Translations under genes and position numbers: made by a program
DNA from: SIAJ01 sp036266155
Lineage (GTDB): Bacteria > Planctomycetota > Planctomycetia > Gemmatales > Gemmataceae
DNA: 42,675 nt
Assembly: GCA_036266155.1 (NCBI GenBank)
Contig: DATANR010000032.1
Coordinates: forward strand, 1 to 42,675
Reading direction: 5' to 3'
The notes under the pieces: generated by a model
Databases searched by the model: none
Seen by the model: only the letters and a program-made list of their open reading frames with translations
What the model was told of the DNA's origin: nothing
Shown here: positions 33,778 to 41,576 of the stretch, piece by piece
How the letters are laid out: the number at the start of each line of letters is the position of its first letter
Position numbering within the stretch: the first letter of the stretch is position 1

Positions 33778-35484
33778 TCAGTTCTTGGCGAAGCACGTCG
33801 GGTCGATCGCGAGGCATTCAATCGCCAGTCGGCGGGCCTCGTCGATCCGGCCTTCCTTGCAGGCCCGGCCGTACTCGTGCAGGAGCTTCGGCAGCTTGCC
33901 GCTGCCGGCCGTGCATTGGACGCACTCTTCAAGTTCCGACTCGCGGATAATGCGTGAGCTGACGACAACGAGCAAGTGGTTCGTGGTCGTCTGCTTTTTC
34001 TCTGCGACAAACAGTGCCTCCAGAAACGGGATGTCCTTCATCATCGGCACCGTTTCCTTGGCGGTCGTCTGAATCGACGCCTTGCCGCCGTACAGGAGCA
34101 CCGTCCCACCGTCCGGAACCACGACGGTGTCGGCCACCGTCCGCGTGATGATGCGCGGCTCCTGCAAGAGATGAGTGAACGGCGCCATCTCGGCGTGTTT
34201 GCCGCTCTCGGGCGTCGGCTGCAAGAGCATCGTGACTGGCGTCGTCGGCACCGGCAGCACGCCGTGCTCGCGGACGCAGCCGTTGACCGTCAACTTGATC
34301 GATCGGTTGTCCGCGGCGACCGTCGGCGCGATCGTGAGGTCGACGCCTAACTCGTGTGCCTCGTTCTTCGGTACGTAAACCAGCTTGCCGTTCTCCGAAT
34401 TCATCGTGAAGCCGGTCAGGTAATGAGCTGTCTCGCCGGAACGGATGCGTCCTGCTTGGCCGTTGAGGCATGTGAGTTTCGGCGCCGTAATGACTTCCAC
34501 CTGACCGTCCGCTTTGGCGGCGCGCATCATGGTTGCGAATTCCGAATTGGTGTAGAACCGCGGCGCAGGATTCGACGCACCTTTCGCCGGCGCACACTCG
34601 CGGGCCAGTCCGGACTGTTGGAACCATTCGTCGGACACGGTCATTAGCCGAATCTCGGAGACGACCTGCCGATCTTGCATCTGCCGAGTTGCGTCGAGGA
34701 ATTTGCTGATCGCCTCGTGAACGGATGGCTCGGCGTTCACGACCAGGGCCATGCCGATTTTGAAGTAATCGATCGTACATTTGCCGCCGGCCACGGACCA
34801 GCACTTGGGTTCGACGGCCGTCGTAATGTTGCGAATCAGTTCGGCTTCGAGCGTCTTCGGAGCAACGGCCTGCGGAGCGCCGACGACTGGCAGCGGAACC
34901 ACTAGATCGGCGACGGCGTAGGTTTTGAGGACGAGTCGATGCAGCGGGGCCGCCTCCTCCTTATACGACAGGTCTGGTGCCGGCGGGAAGTCAGGTTCCT
35001 GCGGGAAATACTGCGGACTGCGTTGTTCAAGGTAATGCGGGCTCGGCAACGTCATCGCCGCGGAAGGCGCAACAGCCCTGGGCGCCGAATCCGTCGCGGG
35101 TAGATGCTGTACCTCGCGGGCCGGAGTGGCGACAACTGGGCTCGGGCCGGTAGCTTTCAAGGAAGATTCGATCCGACGGATACCGGGCACCCTTTTCAGG
35201 GCCTCGAGAATCTCATCGTGCTGCAGTTCGCAAGTCGCCTCTCCTGCCAAGGTGACGGCGCCGTCAATGACCATGACGTCCACTTTGGCCCCTTTGGCAA
35301 CACCAGAAGATCTCAATTGCTCGGCAACAGAGTCGGCGAGCGCTTGGTTGGCGGCTGGGGAGGCCACGACTTGTCGTGGTTCCGGTCCGGTCTCGGGCGC
35401 GTTGTCGATCTTTTTCTTTTCGGCGAAAGCTGAGCTGATGAACAAGCCAAGCGCGGCGAGTGCCGCGAGGAAGCGAACGGACAT
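33778..35484 (-). CDS. BON-domain, secretin-type (type II/III secretion) outer-membrane protein
   Basis: A 568-residue protein with signal peptide MSVRFLAALAALGLFISSAFA. A BON domain (about 50-115: VAEQLRSSGVAKGAKVDVMVIDGAVTLAGEA) is followed by a Pro-rich linker. A long C-terminal part resembles secretin: ALVVNAEPSVHEAISKFLDATRQMQDRQVVSEIR is a ring-building repeat, and VIVTAPKLTCLNGQAGRI-like, LGVDLTIAPTVAADNRSIKL and VADTVVVPDGGTVLLYGG lie in the pore domain. It ends in a hydrophilic Cys-containing tail. ATG 35484 has GGAGGAC at good spacing. The upstream 29 residues of the longer frame are not counted. No partner secretion ATPase is nearby. Confidence 0.9.
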   Translation of the reverse strand: MSVRFLAALAALGLFISSAFAEKKKIDNAPETGPEPRQVVASPAANQALADSVAEQLRSSGVAKGAKVDVMVIDGAVTLAGEATCELQHDEILEALKRVPGIRRIESSLKATGPSPVVATPAREVQHLPATDSAPRAVAPSAAMTLPSPHYLEQRSPQYFPQEPDFPPAPDLSYKEEAAPLHRLVLKTYAVADLVVPLPVVGAPQAVAPKTLEAELIRNITTAVEPKCWSVAGGKCTIDYFKIGMALVVNAEPSVHEAISKFLDATRQMQDRQVVSEIRLMTVSDEWFQQSGLARECAPAKGASNPAPRFYTNSEFATMMRAAKADGQVEVITAPKLTCLNGQAGRIRSGETAHYLTGFTMNSENGKLVYVPKNEAHELGVDLTIAPTVAADNRSIKLTVNGCVREHGVLPVPTTPVTMLLQPTPESGKHAEMAPFTHLLQEPRIITRTVADTVVVPDGGTVLLYGGKASIQTTAKETVPMMKDIPFLEALFVAEKKQTTTNHLLVVVSSRIIRESELEECVQCTAGSGKLPKLLHEYGRACKEGRIDEARRLAIECLAIDPTCFAKN

Positions 35485-35508
35485 CCGGCTGTCCTCCGGG
35501 GGAAGGAA

Positions 35509-35531
35509 GCGGGAGGGAATGCCCCTCCCGC
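35509..35531 (-). promoter_or_regulatory. Stem-loop in the leader of the secretin-type gene
   Basis: GCGGGAGGG (35509-35517) pairs perfectly with CCCTCCCGC (35523-35531) around a five-base loop. In the minus-strand transcript it ends about 10 bases before the GGAGGAC ribosome-binding site of the secretin-type gene. It could affect leader stability or translation; no known riboswitch family is recognised. Confidence 0.5.
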
Positions 35532-35627
35532 AAGCCCGGCGGACATAGCCGAAGTGCGCGGCGCGTGTCAACCCGAAGAAAAATCCCGCAGAACTCGACG
35601 TGCCTGCGACACGCGGATTCAGCGCTC

Positions 35628-37655
35628 TTACTTTCCACCCGGTTTCGGCGTCGTCGCCTTCGGTGGCTCGGCGCTTAACGGGACGAGCACAATCGTTCCC
35701 GGCTTCAACAAGTCCACGAATACCGCCGGCAAAGGCTGTGATTCCGAGGCGAATACGATACCCGTCGGCTTCTCGCGCAGCGTCTTCAAGAGTTGCTCCG
35801 GCGTGATCGGTGTGCCGTCGACGGTCGTGGCCTTCAATTTGTCGTGGCCATAGATCCCAAACAATGCCCGTTCGGCGCGGTACGAAGTTATCGGCTCGTA
35901 TTTGACGCGCTCGGTTTTCTGACCGTTCTCCTCGACCATGATGCGCCGCGCCGCGTAGGTCGTGACCGGCGTGTACGTGATGTTGGGTGAGCCGATCTGC
36001 ACGCGACCGGCTTCATCGGCGGTGGCGACTGCGATTGTTGGAATGCCCGTCATCGTCGCTGGCGCCAGCTTGTCTTTGGCCAACGGTCGAGCCGCCTTCA
36101 ACTTTTCGAGGACCAGCGCCTCCAGATCATCCAGGCTCGCGAAGCCATAGTGGCGCTTCGCCGCGACATCCCAGCCGTCCTTCGACCCATCTTGAATGAA
36201 CCGGATAAAGGTCGGGTTATCGCGCCTTTCGACGAGTAGCTTGGTCACCCAAAAGCTCTCGGCGAAGAAGCCCACCACGTTATCGGCCGGATAGTCCTTG
36301 CTGTTGAACAGGGTTTTCATCTGAAGCATCTTGCCCGCGTTGGCCGTTTCCGCGGCCACCTGAATGCATCGCGATTGTTCGTCCTCACTCTCGCTGAGCA
36401 AAGCAATGCCCTCGTCCGCCCAGCGGGGCACGGGGGCCTTGAAGTGGTCGGCGAGGACCGTGTGCGTGACTTCGTGCGGGACCACGTCAGACAGCAGGCA
36501 ATCGAGTTCGCCCTCGATGTGCATTTCCGCAGCGACTTGACCGCCCGTGAAGTCAAAAGTCGTTGCCCCGGTCCTGTTACGCGCGATCGTCGCGATTACG
36601 CGAATATACTGCGTTCGCTGCGGCAAATCCTTGCCAAGCCAAGTCTTCGCAATGTCGCGGCGCGTGCGCTCGGCGGCGTCGGCAATGAGCTGCGCGATGC
36701 GCTTGGACGGAGCTGTCACACGGAAGTTGGCCGTCATGACCGTCGCCGGTTCGCTTTTTACTTTGGTGGGCATTGTCGGTTGATCGAGCGCTGGGGCCGG
36801 GACCAACGGGGCCGGAGCAGTCGGCGGTGGCGCCGCACCAATCGCCGGCTCCTGGCCGCCGACCTGGAAGCGCAGCACTCCGGCCGTCGCCAAGCAAATC
36901 GCCGCCGCAGTTGCGGCCCAGCGCATCTTCGTCATGAGAATGCTCCGGAAAACGCCGTCGGCGAGGTGGGCCGCGGCAGGGGAAATCAATCGTCCGGTGG
37001 CCAAATTCGTTGTGGCCGACGCGAGGGCACTTGGAACTTGCAATGCGGTCCCGGTAAGCAAGACCGCGGGGACGGCCACGCCGCGTGCCGTCAGACGACG
37101 CTTGAGCGTGGTACGGGCGCGGAACAGACGAGTGGCGATCGTTGCGGCCGGACAACCGAGCTGCCGACCAATTTCGGCGGGGCTCAATCCTTGCAGATGG
37201 CAAAGCACGACCGGCGTGCGATACCGTTCGGGCAGGCCGGCGATGGCGGCATCCAGTTCGACCGGCCAATCGTGATCGGGCGATGCATACGCGGGCAGAT
37301 CATCCGGCAATGGCAAGCCCGGTCGTCTGCCCGTACGCAGCTTGGTCGCGACACGCCAGGCGACGCCGAACAACCATGCGCCGAGACGATCGGGATCACG
37401 CACGGCATCAGCCCGGCGAACGAGCACGAGGAACGTAGCCTGAAATGCATCGTCCGCGTCGGCCGCGCGACGAAGGACTCGGCGGCAGACCCCCAACACC
37501 ATCGGGCCGTGCCGGCGGACTAATTCGCCAAAGGCGCAGTCGTCACGGGAGCGGCTGAAGCGCTCGATAAGTTCGCGATCAGTTGCCTGAGTGGGGCGAG
37601 AGGCCGTGACGAATCGGCGGACCTCTCGCAGCAGCAGAACATCTGGCTTCGACAT
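35628..37655 (-). CDS. ECF RNA polymerase sigma factor fused to a membrane helix and HExxH metalloprotease domain
   Basis: A 675-residue single frame. Residues ~24-105 are sigma region 2 (ADADDAFQATFLVLVRRA, AWLFGVAWRVATKLR); ~134-190 are region 4 (LPERYRTPVVLCHLQGLSPAEIGRQLGCPAATIATRLFRAR). A linker typical of planctomycete ECF01-Gob factors runs to a transmembrane helix at 245-262 (RWAATAAAICLATAGV). A Pro-rich spacer to ~300 leads to a peptidase MA-like domain: FDFTGGQVAAEMHIEG, then HEVTH (394-398) and RWADEG with Glu415, as expected for gluzincin zinc proteases. The last ~130 residues are unassigned. The sigma part would be cytoplasmic, the protease outside the membrane. Function of the join is unknown. 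The start MSKPDVLLL has a modest ribosome-binding site. Confidence 0.93.
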   Translation of the reverse strand: MSKPDVLLLREVRRFVTASRPTQATDRELIERFSRSRDDCAFGELVRRHGPMVLGVCRRVLRRAADADDAFQATFLVLVRRADAVRDPDRLGAWLFGVAWRVATKLRTGRRPGLPLPDDLPAYASPDHDWPVELDAAIAGLPERYRTPVVLCHLQGLSPAEIGRQLGCPAATIATRLFRARTTLKRRLTARGVAVPAVLLTGTALQVPSALASATTNLATGRLISPAAAHLADGVFRSILMTKMRWAATAAAICLATAGVLRFQVGGQEPAIGAAPPPTAPAPLVPAPALDQPTMPTKVKSEPATVMTANFRVTAPSKRIAQLIADAAERTRRDIAKTWLGKDLPQRTQYIRVIATIARNRTGATTFDFTGGQVAAEMHIEGELDCLLSDVVPHEVTHTVLADHFKAPVPRWADEGIALLSESEDEQSRCIQVAAETANAGKMLQMKTLFNSKDYPADNVVGFFAESFWVTKLLVERRDNPTFIRFIQDGSKDGWDVAAKRHYGFASLDDLEALVLEKLKAARPLAKDKLAPATMTGIPTIAVATADEAGRVQIGSPNITYTPVTTYAARRIMVEENGQKTERVKYEPITSYRAERALFGIYGHDKLKATTVDGTPITPEQLLKTLREKPTGIVFASESQPLPAVFVDLLKPGTIVLVPLSAEPPKATTPKPGGK

Positions 37656-37709
37656 GCGTCCTCCGCGAATCCCTTCACGAGAGTACTGCCCGCCGAAGGC
37701 CGGACAATT

Positions 37710-38924
37710 TCACGACTTTTTACCGCCGATGCAGTAAAGTCCGTTCGACGTGGGAATGTACAGCGCTTTGTTGGCGATCGCCGGCGTGCCCATGATCTCG
37801 GCCTTCAAGTCGATTGTCGAGACGACCTTGGCCTTCTCACCGCCCGCTTGCACGACGGCCCCGGTTCCCGAGTCGTCGAAGGTGTAGATGAACCCATCCG
37901 CGACGATCGGCGAAGCCCAGTACTGGCCCTTGCCTTTGCCGATGCGCTCCGACCAGACGTCGCGGCCCGTCTTCAGGTCGGTGCAGATCAGCGTGCCGGC
38001 GCGGCCAATGCCATAGACGTGGTCCTTGTAAACCAACGGCGACGTGTAGCCGGTCGCCATCTTGGGGGCCTTCCACACTTCGACCATCTTGTCGCCGTCC
38101 GGCTTCAGGCACATGAGACCGCCGTCAAAGGGCAGCAGCAAACGGTCGCCGGACGTCACGGCCATCGGCACCTGGGCGCTCTTCACCGCGAGGGTCCACG
38201 TCTTCTTTCCGGTCGCCGCATCGTAAGCATGAGTGTCTTTCATCGCCGAAAAGACAATCTCCGCTTTGTCGCCGACCGTCCGGAGCGTCGGGGTGATCCA
38301 GTTCGTGTCCTTCGGCCGTTCGATCTTCCAGACGTTCTTGCCGTACTTGGTGTCGATGGCCGCGAGGAACGAGTCGCCCACGGTGTCCATCGGGACAATC
38401 AAGAAGTCCTTCCACAGGATCGGCGACGATGCCATGCCGACCTGATTAGAAACGTCGGGATAGTCGCCGACGAGCGAGCGATACCAGCGCAGGTTCCCGT
38501 CGAGATCGAACGCCGCGAGATCGGCAGTCGCGAACAGGAAATAAACTCCGTCCGCATTCACGCACGGCGTTGGCGCCGCCATGCTCGACTTGGGATGGCA
38601 GGCTGTGTTCCCCGTCGCCGTCATCTGGCGGTGCCACAGGATCTTACCGGTGTCGGCGTCGAGGCAGAGGGCGTGCAGTCGATCCATGCGTGGGCCGGAC
38701 GCCGCGGAGATGAAGACCTTTTTCCCATAAACGACCGGCGATGCGACTGACCGGCCCGGAAGTTCGGCCTTCCATCGCACATTTTCGTCTGGCCCGAATG
38801 CCGTGGGCACGCCGACTTCATCGGAGACGCCATCGCCGTTCGGTCCGCGAAATTGCGGCCACTCGCCGGCGTTGAGCGCGCTGATCAGGAACAACGAACA
38901 AGCGAAAGAGATTCGAGAGATCAT
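37710..38924 (-). CDS. Exported PQQ-binding-like beta-propeller repeat protein
   Basis: A 404-residue protein with signal peptide MISRISFACSLFLISALNA. The mature start GEWPQFRGPNGDGVSDE is the planctomycete WPQFRGP-type motif. Blades repeat the tryptophan-docking phrase: CLDADTGKILWHRQM, AIDTKYGKNVWKIE, AYDAATGKKTWTLAV and CTDLKTGRDVWSERIG. It is paralogous to 10553-11767. The frame could start at 39083, but the extra 53 residues are not signal-like. It follows the HEAT-type protein by 47 bases and may form one operon with it and the sigma-protease gene. A role in redox or envelope assembly is inferred from the fold only. Confidence 0.93.
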   Translation of the reverse strand: MISRISFACSLFLISALNAGEWPQFRGPNGDGVSDEVGVPTAFGPDENVRWKAELPGRSVASPVVYGKKVFISAASGPRMDRLHALCLDADTGKILWHRQMTATGNTACHPKSSMAAPTPCVNADGVYFLFATADLAAFDLDGNLRWYRSLVGDYPDVSNQVGMASSPILWKDFLIVPMDTVGDSFLAAIDTKYGKNVWKIERPKDTNWITPTLRTVGDKAEIVFSAMKDTHAYDAATGKKTWTLAVKSAQVPMAVTSGDRLLLPFDGGLMCLKPDGDKMVEVWKAPKMATGYTSPLVYKDHVYGIGRAGTLICTDLKTGRDVWSERIGKGKGQYWASPIVADGFIYTFDDSGTGAVVQAGGEKAKVVSTIDLKAEIMGTPAIANKALYIPTSNGLYCIGGKKS

Positions 38925-38971
38925 TGCTAACCAGTCCGTGAGTTTCGAGGGATGGAGAAAGACGGTGCTGG

Positions 38972-40117
38972 TCAGTTCACCGGCGTCACGTTCTTCACCG
39001 GGACGGCCCCGCCGGTCGCATCGCAAATCCGCGCCTGGAATTGCCACAACTGGGCCCAGGGCTCCTTCTGATCGTTCTGGCACACCTTCACGAGCAGTTC
39101 GTTCTTGCCGGCTTTGAGCGTCGCCTTGGCTACATACTGATCGAAGCGCGATCCGTGATGGTATTCCTCACGGGCGAACAACTCCTTGCCATTGAGAAAA
39201 AACTTGACCGCGTTGATGCATCCGACACGAATCTCGACCGGAAGTTCCTTCTCCGATTCGACGATCGTGTAGCCGTAGGCGACCGCGTCCTTGTGCTTGG
39301 CAAGAACCTTGTTGAAGTCGACGTTGCCGATCTGATCCAACTCGAATTTGGTTGGATCGACCTCGACGACATGCGGCTTCCACATAACTTCGGCCTTCTC
39401 CTTGCCCTCGTATTTGGCTTTGAGATCGACCTTAGATTCGGGCAACGCTTTCCCTGCGAAGCCGGCGCCCTTGGGGCTGTCGAACGGTCCGGCGATCTGC
39501 CATTTCGTGACGATCCCGAACTGGCTCACGACGTCTGGATTGCCGCCGAGCTTGTGCAACGCAGTGCCAATTGTCTTCGCTTGATCGTCATCGCGCACGA
39601 CCGCGAACAGGCGGGCGTATTCCTTCTTCGCCGCCTCGCCTGCCAACTTCTCGGCCTTCTTGAGCGCTGCCGCGATCGCATCGCGACGCATCTCGCCGCT
39701 CGCATCGTTGAGATAGCTTGGCAGCAACCGCTCGGGAGCTTTGGGGTCGGCCATTACCAACACTTCGTAGGCAAGTCGGCGAGCGGAAGGATCGTGTTTG
39801 AGATCATTGAGAAAGGCTTCGAGCGCTTCAGCCGGCAACTTCTTGCCCGCGGCGACTTCCTTCTCCGTCACCGCGTTCACGGCCGAGCGCAGCCAGTTGG
39901 CGGCGGACGGAGACGCGTCGTCCATCGCGTTCAACGTCGGCAGAATCGCGTCGCCACCGATCGCGACAAGGCCTTTCCACGCTGCGCCGGCTTCCTGGTT
40001 ACCGGCACCCTCCTTGGCGACGGCTTTGAGTTGGACGATCAACTTGTTCGCGTCTTCAAGATTGGCTGCGGGGGCCAGGCCGACGCACGTAAGAAGGGCG
40101 ACAACTGCGAATCGCAT
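38972..40117 (-). CDS. Exported HEAT-like / carbohydrate-binding-like protein of unknown function
   Basis: A 381-residue protein with signal peptide MRFAVVALLTCVGLAPAA. Residues ~25-200 are helical HEAT-like repeats (AWKGLVAIGGDAILPTLNAM, ARRLAYEVLVMAD, MRRDAIAAALKKAE). From about 210 (TKWQIAGPFDSPKGAGF) a beta-type domain follows that recalls the GH2-like sandwich in exported planctomycete proteins, with AVKFFLNGKELFAREEYHHGS and KAGKNELLVKVCQND. The start at ATG 40117 is preferred to 40138. It is upstream of the PQQ protein on the same strand by 47 bases. No catalytic motif is visible. Confidence 0.85.
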   Translation of the reverse strand: MRFAVVALLTCVGLAPAANLEDANKLIVQLKAVAKEGAGNQEAGAAWKGLVAIGGDAILPTLNAMDDASPSAANWLRSAVNAVTEKEVAAGKKLPAEALEAFLNDLKHDPSARRLAYEVLVMADPKAPERLLPSYLNDASGEMRRDAIAAALKKAEKLAGEAAKKEYARLFAVVRDDDQAKTIGTALHKLGGNPDVVSQFGIVTKWQIAGPFDSPKGAGFAGKALPESKVDLKAKYEGKEKAEVMWKPHVVEVDPTKFELDQIGNVDFNKVLAKHKDAVAYGYTIVESEKELPVEIRVGCINAVKFFLNGKELFAREEYHHGSRFDQYVAKATLKAGKNELLVKVCQNDQKEPWAQLWQFQARICDATGGAVPVKNVTPVN

Positions 40118-40177
40118 AGGGTTTTCCACTCCACTCATTGGGATCGAGAGAGTCGTTGAGAAGTGTACGGATTCGGA

Positions 40178-40801
40178 TCAATGGAGGGAGACGCGTTCAC
40201 CGGCCGCCTCCATCTGCTTTCGCAAGCCAGCGAAATAGGCCGTCAACTCATCGGCATTCTTGACGCTGCCTTTGGAGCACGAGCCGGTCGAGCAACCACC
40301 GCCAGTGCCACAGGAATCGCAGCCCGACTTCTCGGCCCCGCACGTCGAACAACCTGTTTTCGCCGCTTGCGGCGTAGCGGTCAGGTCGGCAACCTTGACG
40401 AGTAGCCGATGTCGCTGTGAAAGTTGTTCGAAGACGGGCGTCGCGTCGCACTCGGCCCAGTGGATCGCTTGCAAGATCGCTTGCAAGCCGTCGAGCAGAA
40501 TCTCGCCATCGAGGAAGAGTAGGGGGAGGCCTAGTGCTTCGGCCGACGATTGCGCGTCCGTGAGGATCGCACGGACTCGGTGTCGGTGTCCGCGAGCCGT
40601 TACGCTGTCACTATCCGTCGATCGCCGAATTACCTCGCCGACTAACGTGACGGACTGACCCCCGGCGCGTTCGCGAATTGTGCCAATCTCAATGCCGCGA
40701 TCGGAGTGGACGACGACTGTGTCGTCGCGAGTGAAGTTCTCGTCAGCGCGAAAGCGCCCGAGAAAACTACCCTGGCCATAGGTCACGAGGTATTCGAACA
40801 A
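40178..40801 (-). CDS. PSP1-like protein with cysteine-rich C-terminal cluster
   Basis: A 207-residue protein. FEYLVTYGQGSFLGRFRADENFTRDDTVVVHSDRGIEIGTI resembles the start of PSP1/RicT (YaaT) proteins. LLFLDGEILLDGLQAILQAIHWAECDATP matches the later PSP1 core loosely. Six cysteines fall in 25 residues (Cys151, 154, 161, 164, 170, 175: GCSTC, GCDSC, GCSTGSC), suggesting a metal or Fe-S site. It ends in a helix (DELTAYFAGLRKQMEA). The TTG at 40801 is preferred, with AAGGA seven bases upstream just after the preceding stop; the ATG at 40879 would overlap the TPR-YggX gene by 67 bases. It follows that gene by 10 bases and is probably cotranscribed. Confidence 0.8.
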   Translation of the reverse strand: MFEYLVTYGQGSFLGRFRADENFTRDDTVVVHSDRGIEIGTIRERAGGQSVTLVGEVIRRSTDSDSVTARGHRHRVRAILTDAQSSAEALGLPLLFLDGEILLDGLQAILQAIHWAECDATPVFEQLSQRHRLLVKVADLTATPQAAKTGCSTCGAEKSGCDSCGTGGGCSTGSCSKGSVKNADELTAYFAGLRKQMEAAGERVSLH

Positions 40802-40811
40802 GGACGGGTCC

Positions 40812-41435
40812 TTAATGCTTTGCCGGAATCTCGAATCCAAAGTACTCGTGCATGTACTTGTCGTACTCTTCCTGCCCAAACTCCGAACTCAGGTCGAGCC
40901 GTAATTCGTTAATCACCTTGACGCTCTGGTTCTTGAACCAGTCGTTCCAGCATTCTGCACAAATCTCACGGTAGATGCGATTGTGCACTTCGTCGGCCAG
41001 CGGCGGCGCTGCCAGTTGACGGGCGCTCTTGCCGGCGAGGCATCCTGGCCGCTGGCAACGGAAGCCGGTGTCAGGTCCGTCGTCGGCCCTCGGCTTCGCC
41101 GGTTCCGGTGTCGGGGCGCCTTCAGCCCGCAGCAGCTTGGCCATCTCGTCGCGCGGCATCTTGTCGCCGCGCTCGTCGGCCACTTTCCAGCCACGCGTCC
41201 ACACGTCAATCGCTTCGGCTTTCTTGCCGAGCTTCAGCAGCGACTGACCCTGAAGTTGAAATACCTTGGAGAAACCGGGGCTCAGTTCGAGCGTGCGCTC
41301 AAACGATTTGACCGCATCCGCATGGTCGCCTGCGTCCGCCAGCAATTGTCCCAACCGGAAGTGCCCCAGTTCGTTGTCGGGGTCATCGGACGCCATCTTG
41401 CGAAATTGGGCAATGCGCTCTTGCAGCGAACTCAT
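40812..41435 (-). CDS. TPR protein fused to a YggX-like Fe(2+)-trafficking domain
   Basis: A 207-residue protein. Residues ~15-100 are TPR-like helices (NELGHFRLGQLLADAGDHADAVKSFERTLELSPGF, FQLQGQSLLKLGKKAEAI). After a linker, residues 126-200 resemble YggX: FRCQRPGCLAGKSAR, PPLADEVHNRIYREICAECWNDWFKNQSVKVINELRLDL and EEYDKYMHEYF follow the family order (GQRIYNEI, WL-x-x-Q, LINE-x-RL). YggX protects iron-sulfur proteins from oxidative damage in E. coli. Four cysteines (127, 132, 159, 162) replace the single conserved one. Similar TPR-YggX proteins seem to exist in planctomycetes (recollection). Operon with the PSP1-like gene. Confidence 0.85.
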   Translation of the reverse strand: MSSLQERIAQFRKMASDDPDNELGHFRLGQLLADAGDHADAVKSFERTLELSPGFSKVFQLQGQSLLKLGKKAEAIDVWTRGWKVADERGDKMPRDEMAKLLRAEGAPTPEPAKPRADDGPDTGFRCQRPGCLAGKSARQLAAPPLADEVHNRIYREICAECWNDWFKNQSVKVINELRLDLSSEFGQEEYDKYMHEYFGFEIPAKH

Positions 41436-41478
41436 CGGTGCGGTTCCACGGTGCCAGTATGGGCCATGTCTATCTTAG

Positions 41479-41565
41479 GTGTCACGCCAAGGCGCAAGGA
41501 CGTAAAGAAAAAGATTGCTCTTCTTCTTTACGTCCTTTTTACGTCCTTGCGCCTTGGCGTGACAC
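41479..41565. repeat. Inverted repeat with one arm partially duplicated
   Basis: The left arm 41479-41509 reads GTGTCACGCCAAGGCGCAAG onward to GACGTAAAGAA. The right arm 41524-41565 is its complement but contains TTTACGTCCTT twice, so it is 11 bases longer. It sits between the TPR-YggX start (41435) and the stop of the next minus-strand gene (41577), ending 12 bases from it. The family word resembles the repeat at 32253-32343. Confidence 0.75.
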
Positions 41566-41576
41566 GTCATTCGAAT

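Noticed and set aside
36375..37523. 382-residue plus-strand open frame
   Set aside because: Antisense to the sigma-protease gene; low-complexity Arg-rich product.
39041..40159. 372-residue plus-strand open frame
   Set aside because: Antisense to the HEAT-like exported protein, which has a signal peptide and a better frame.
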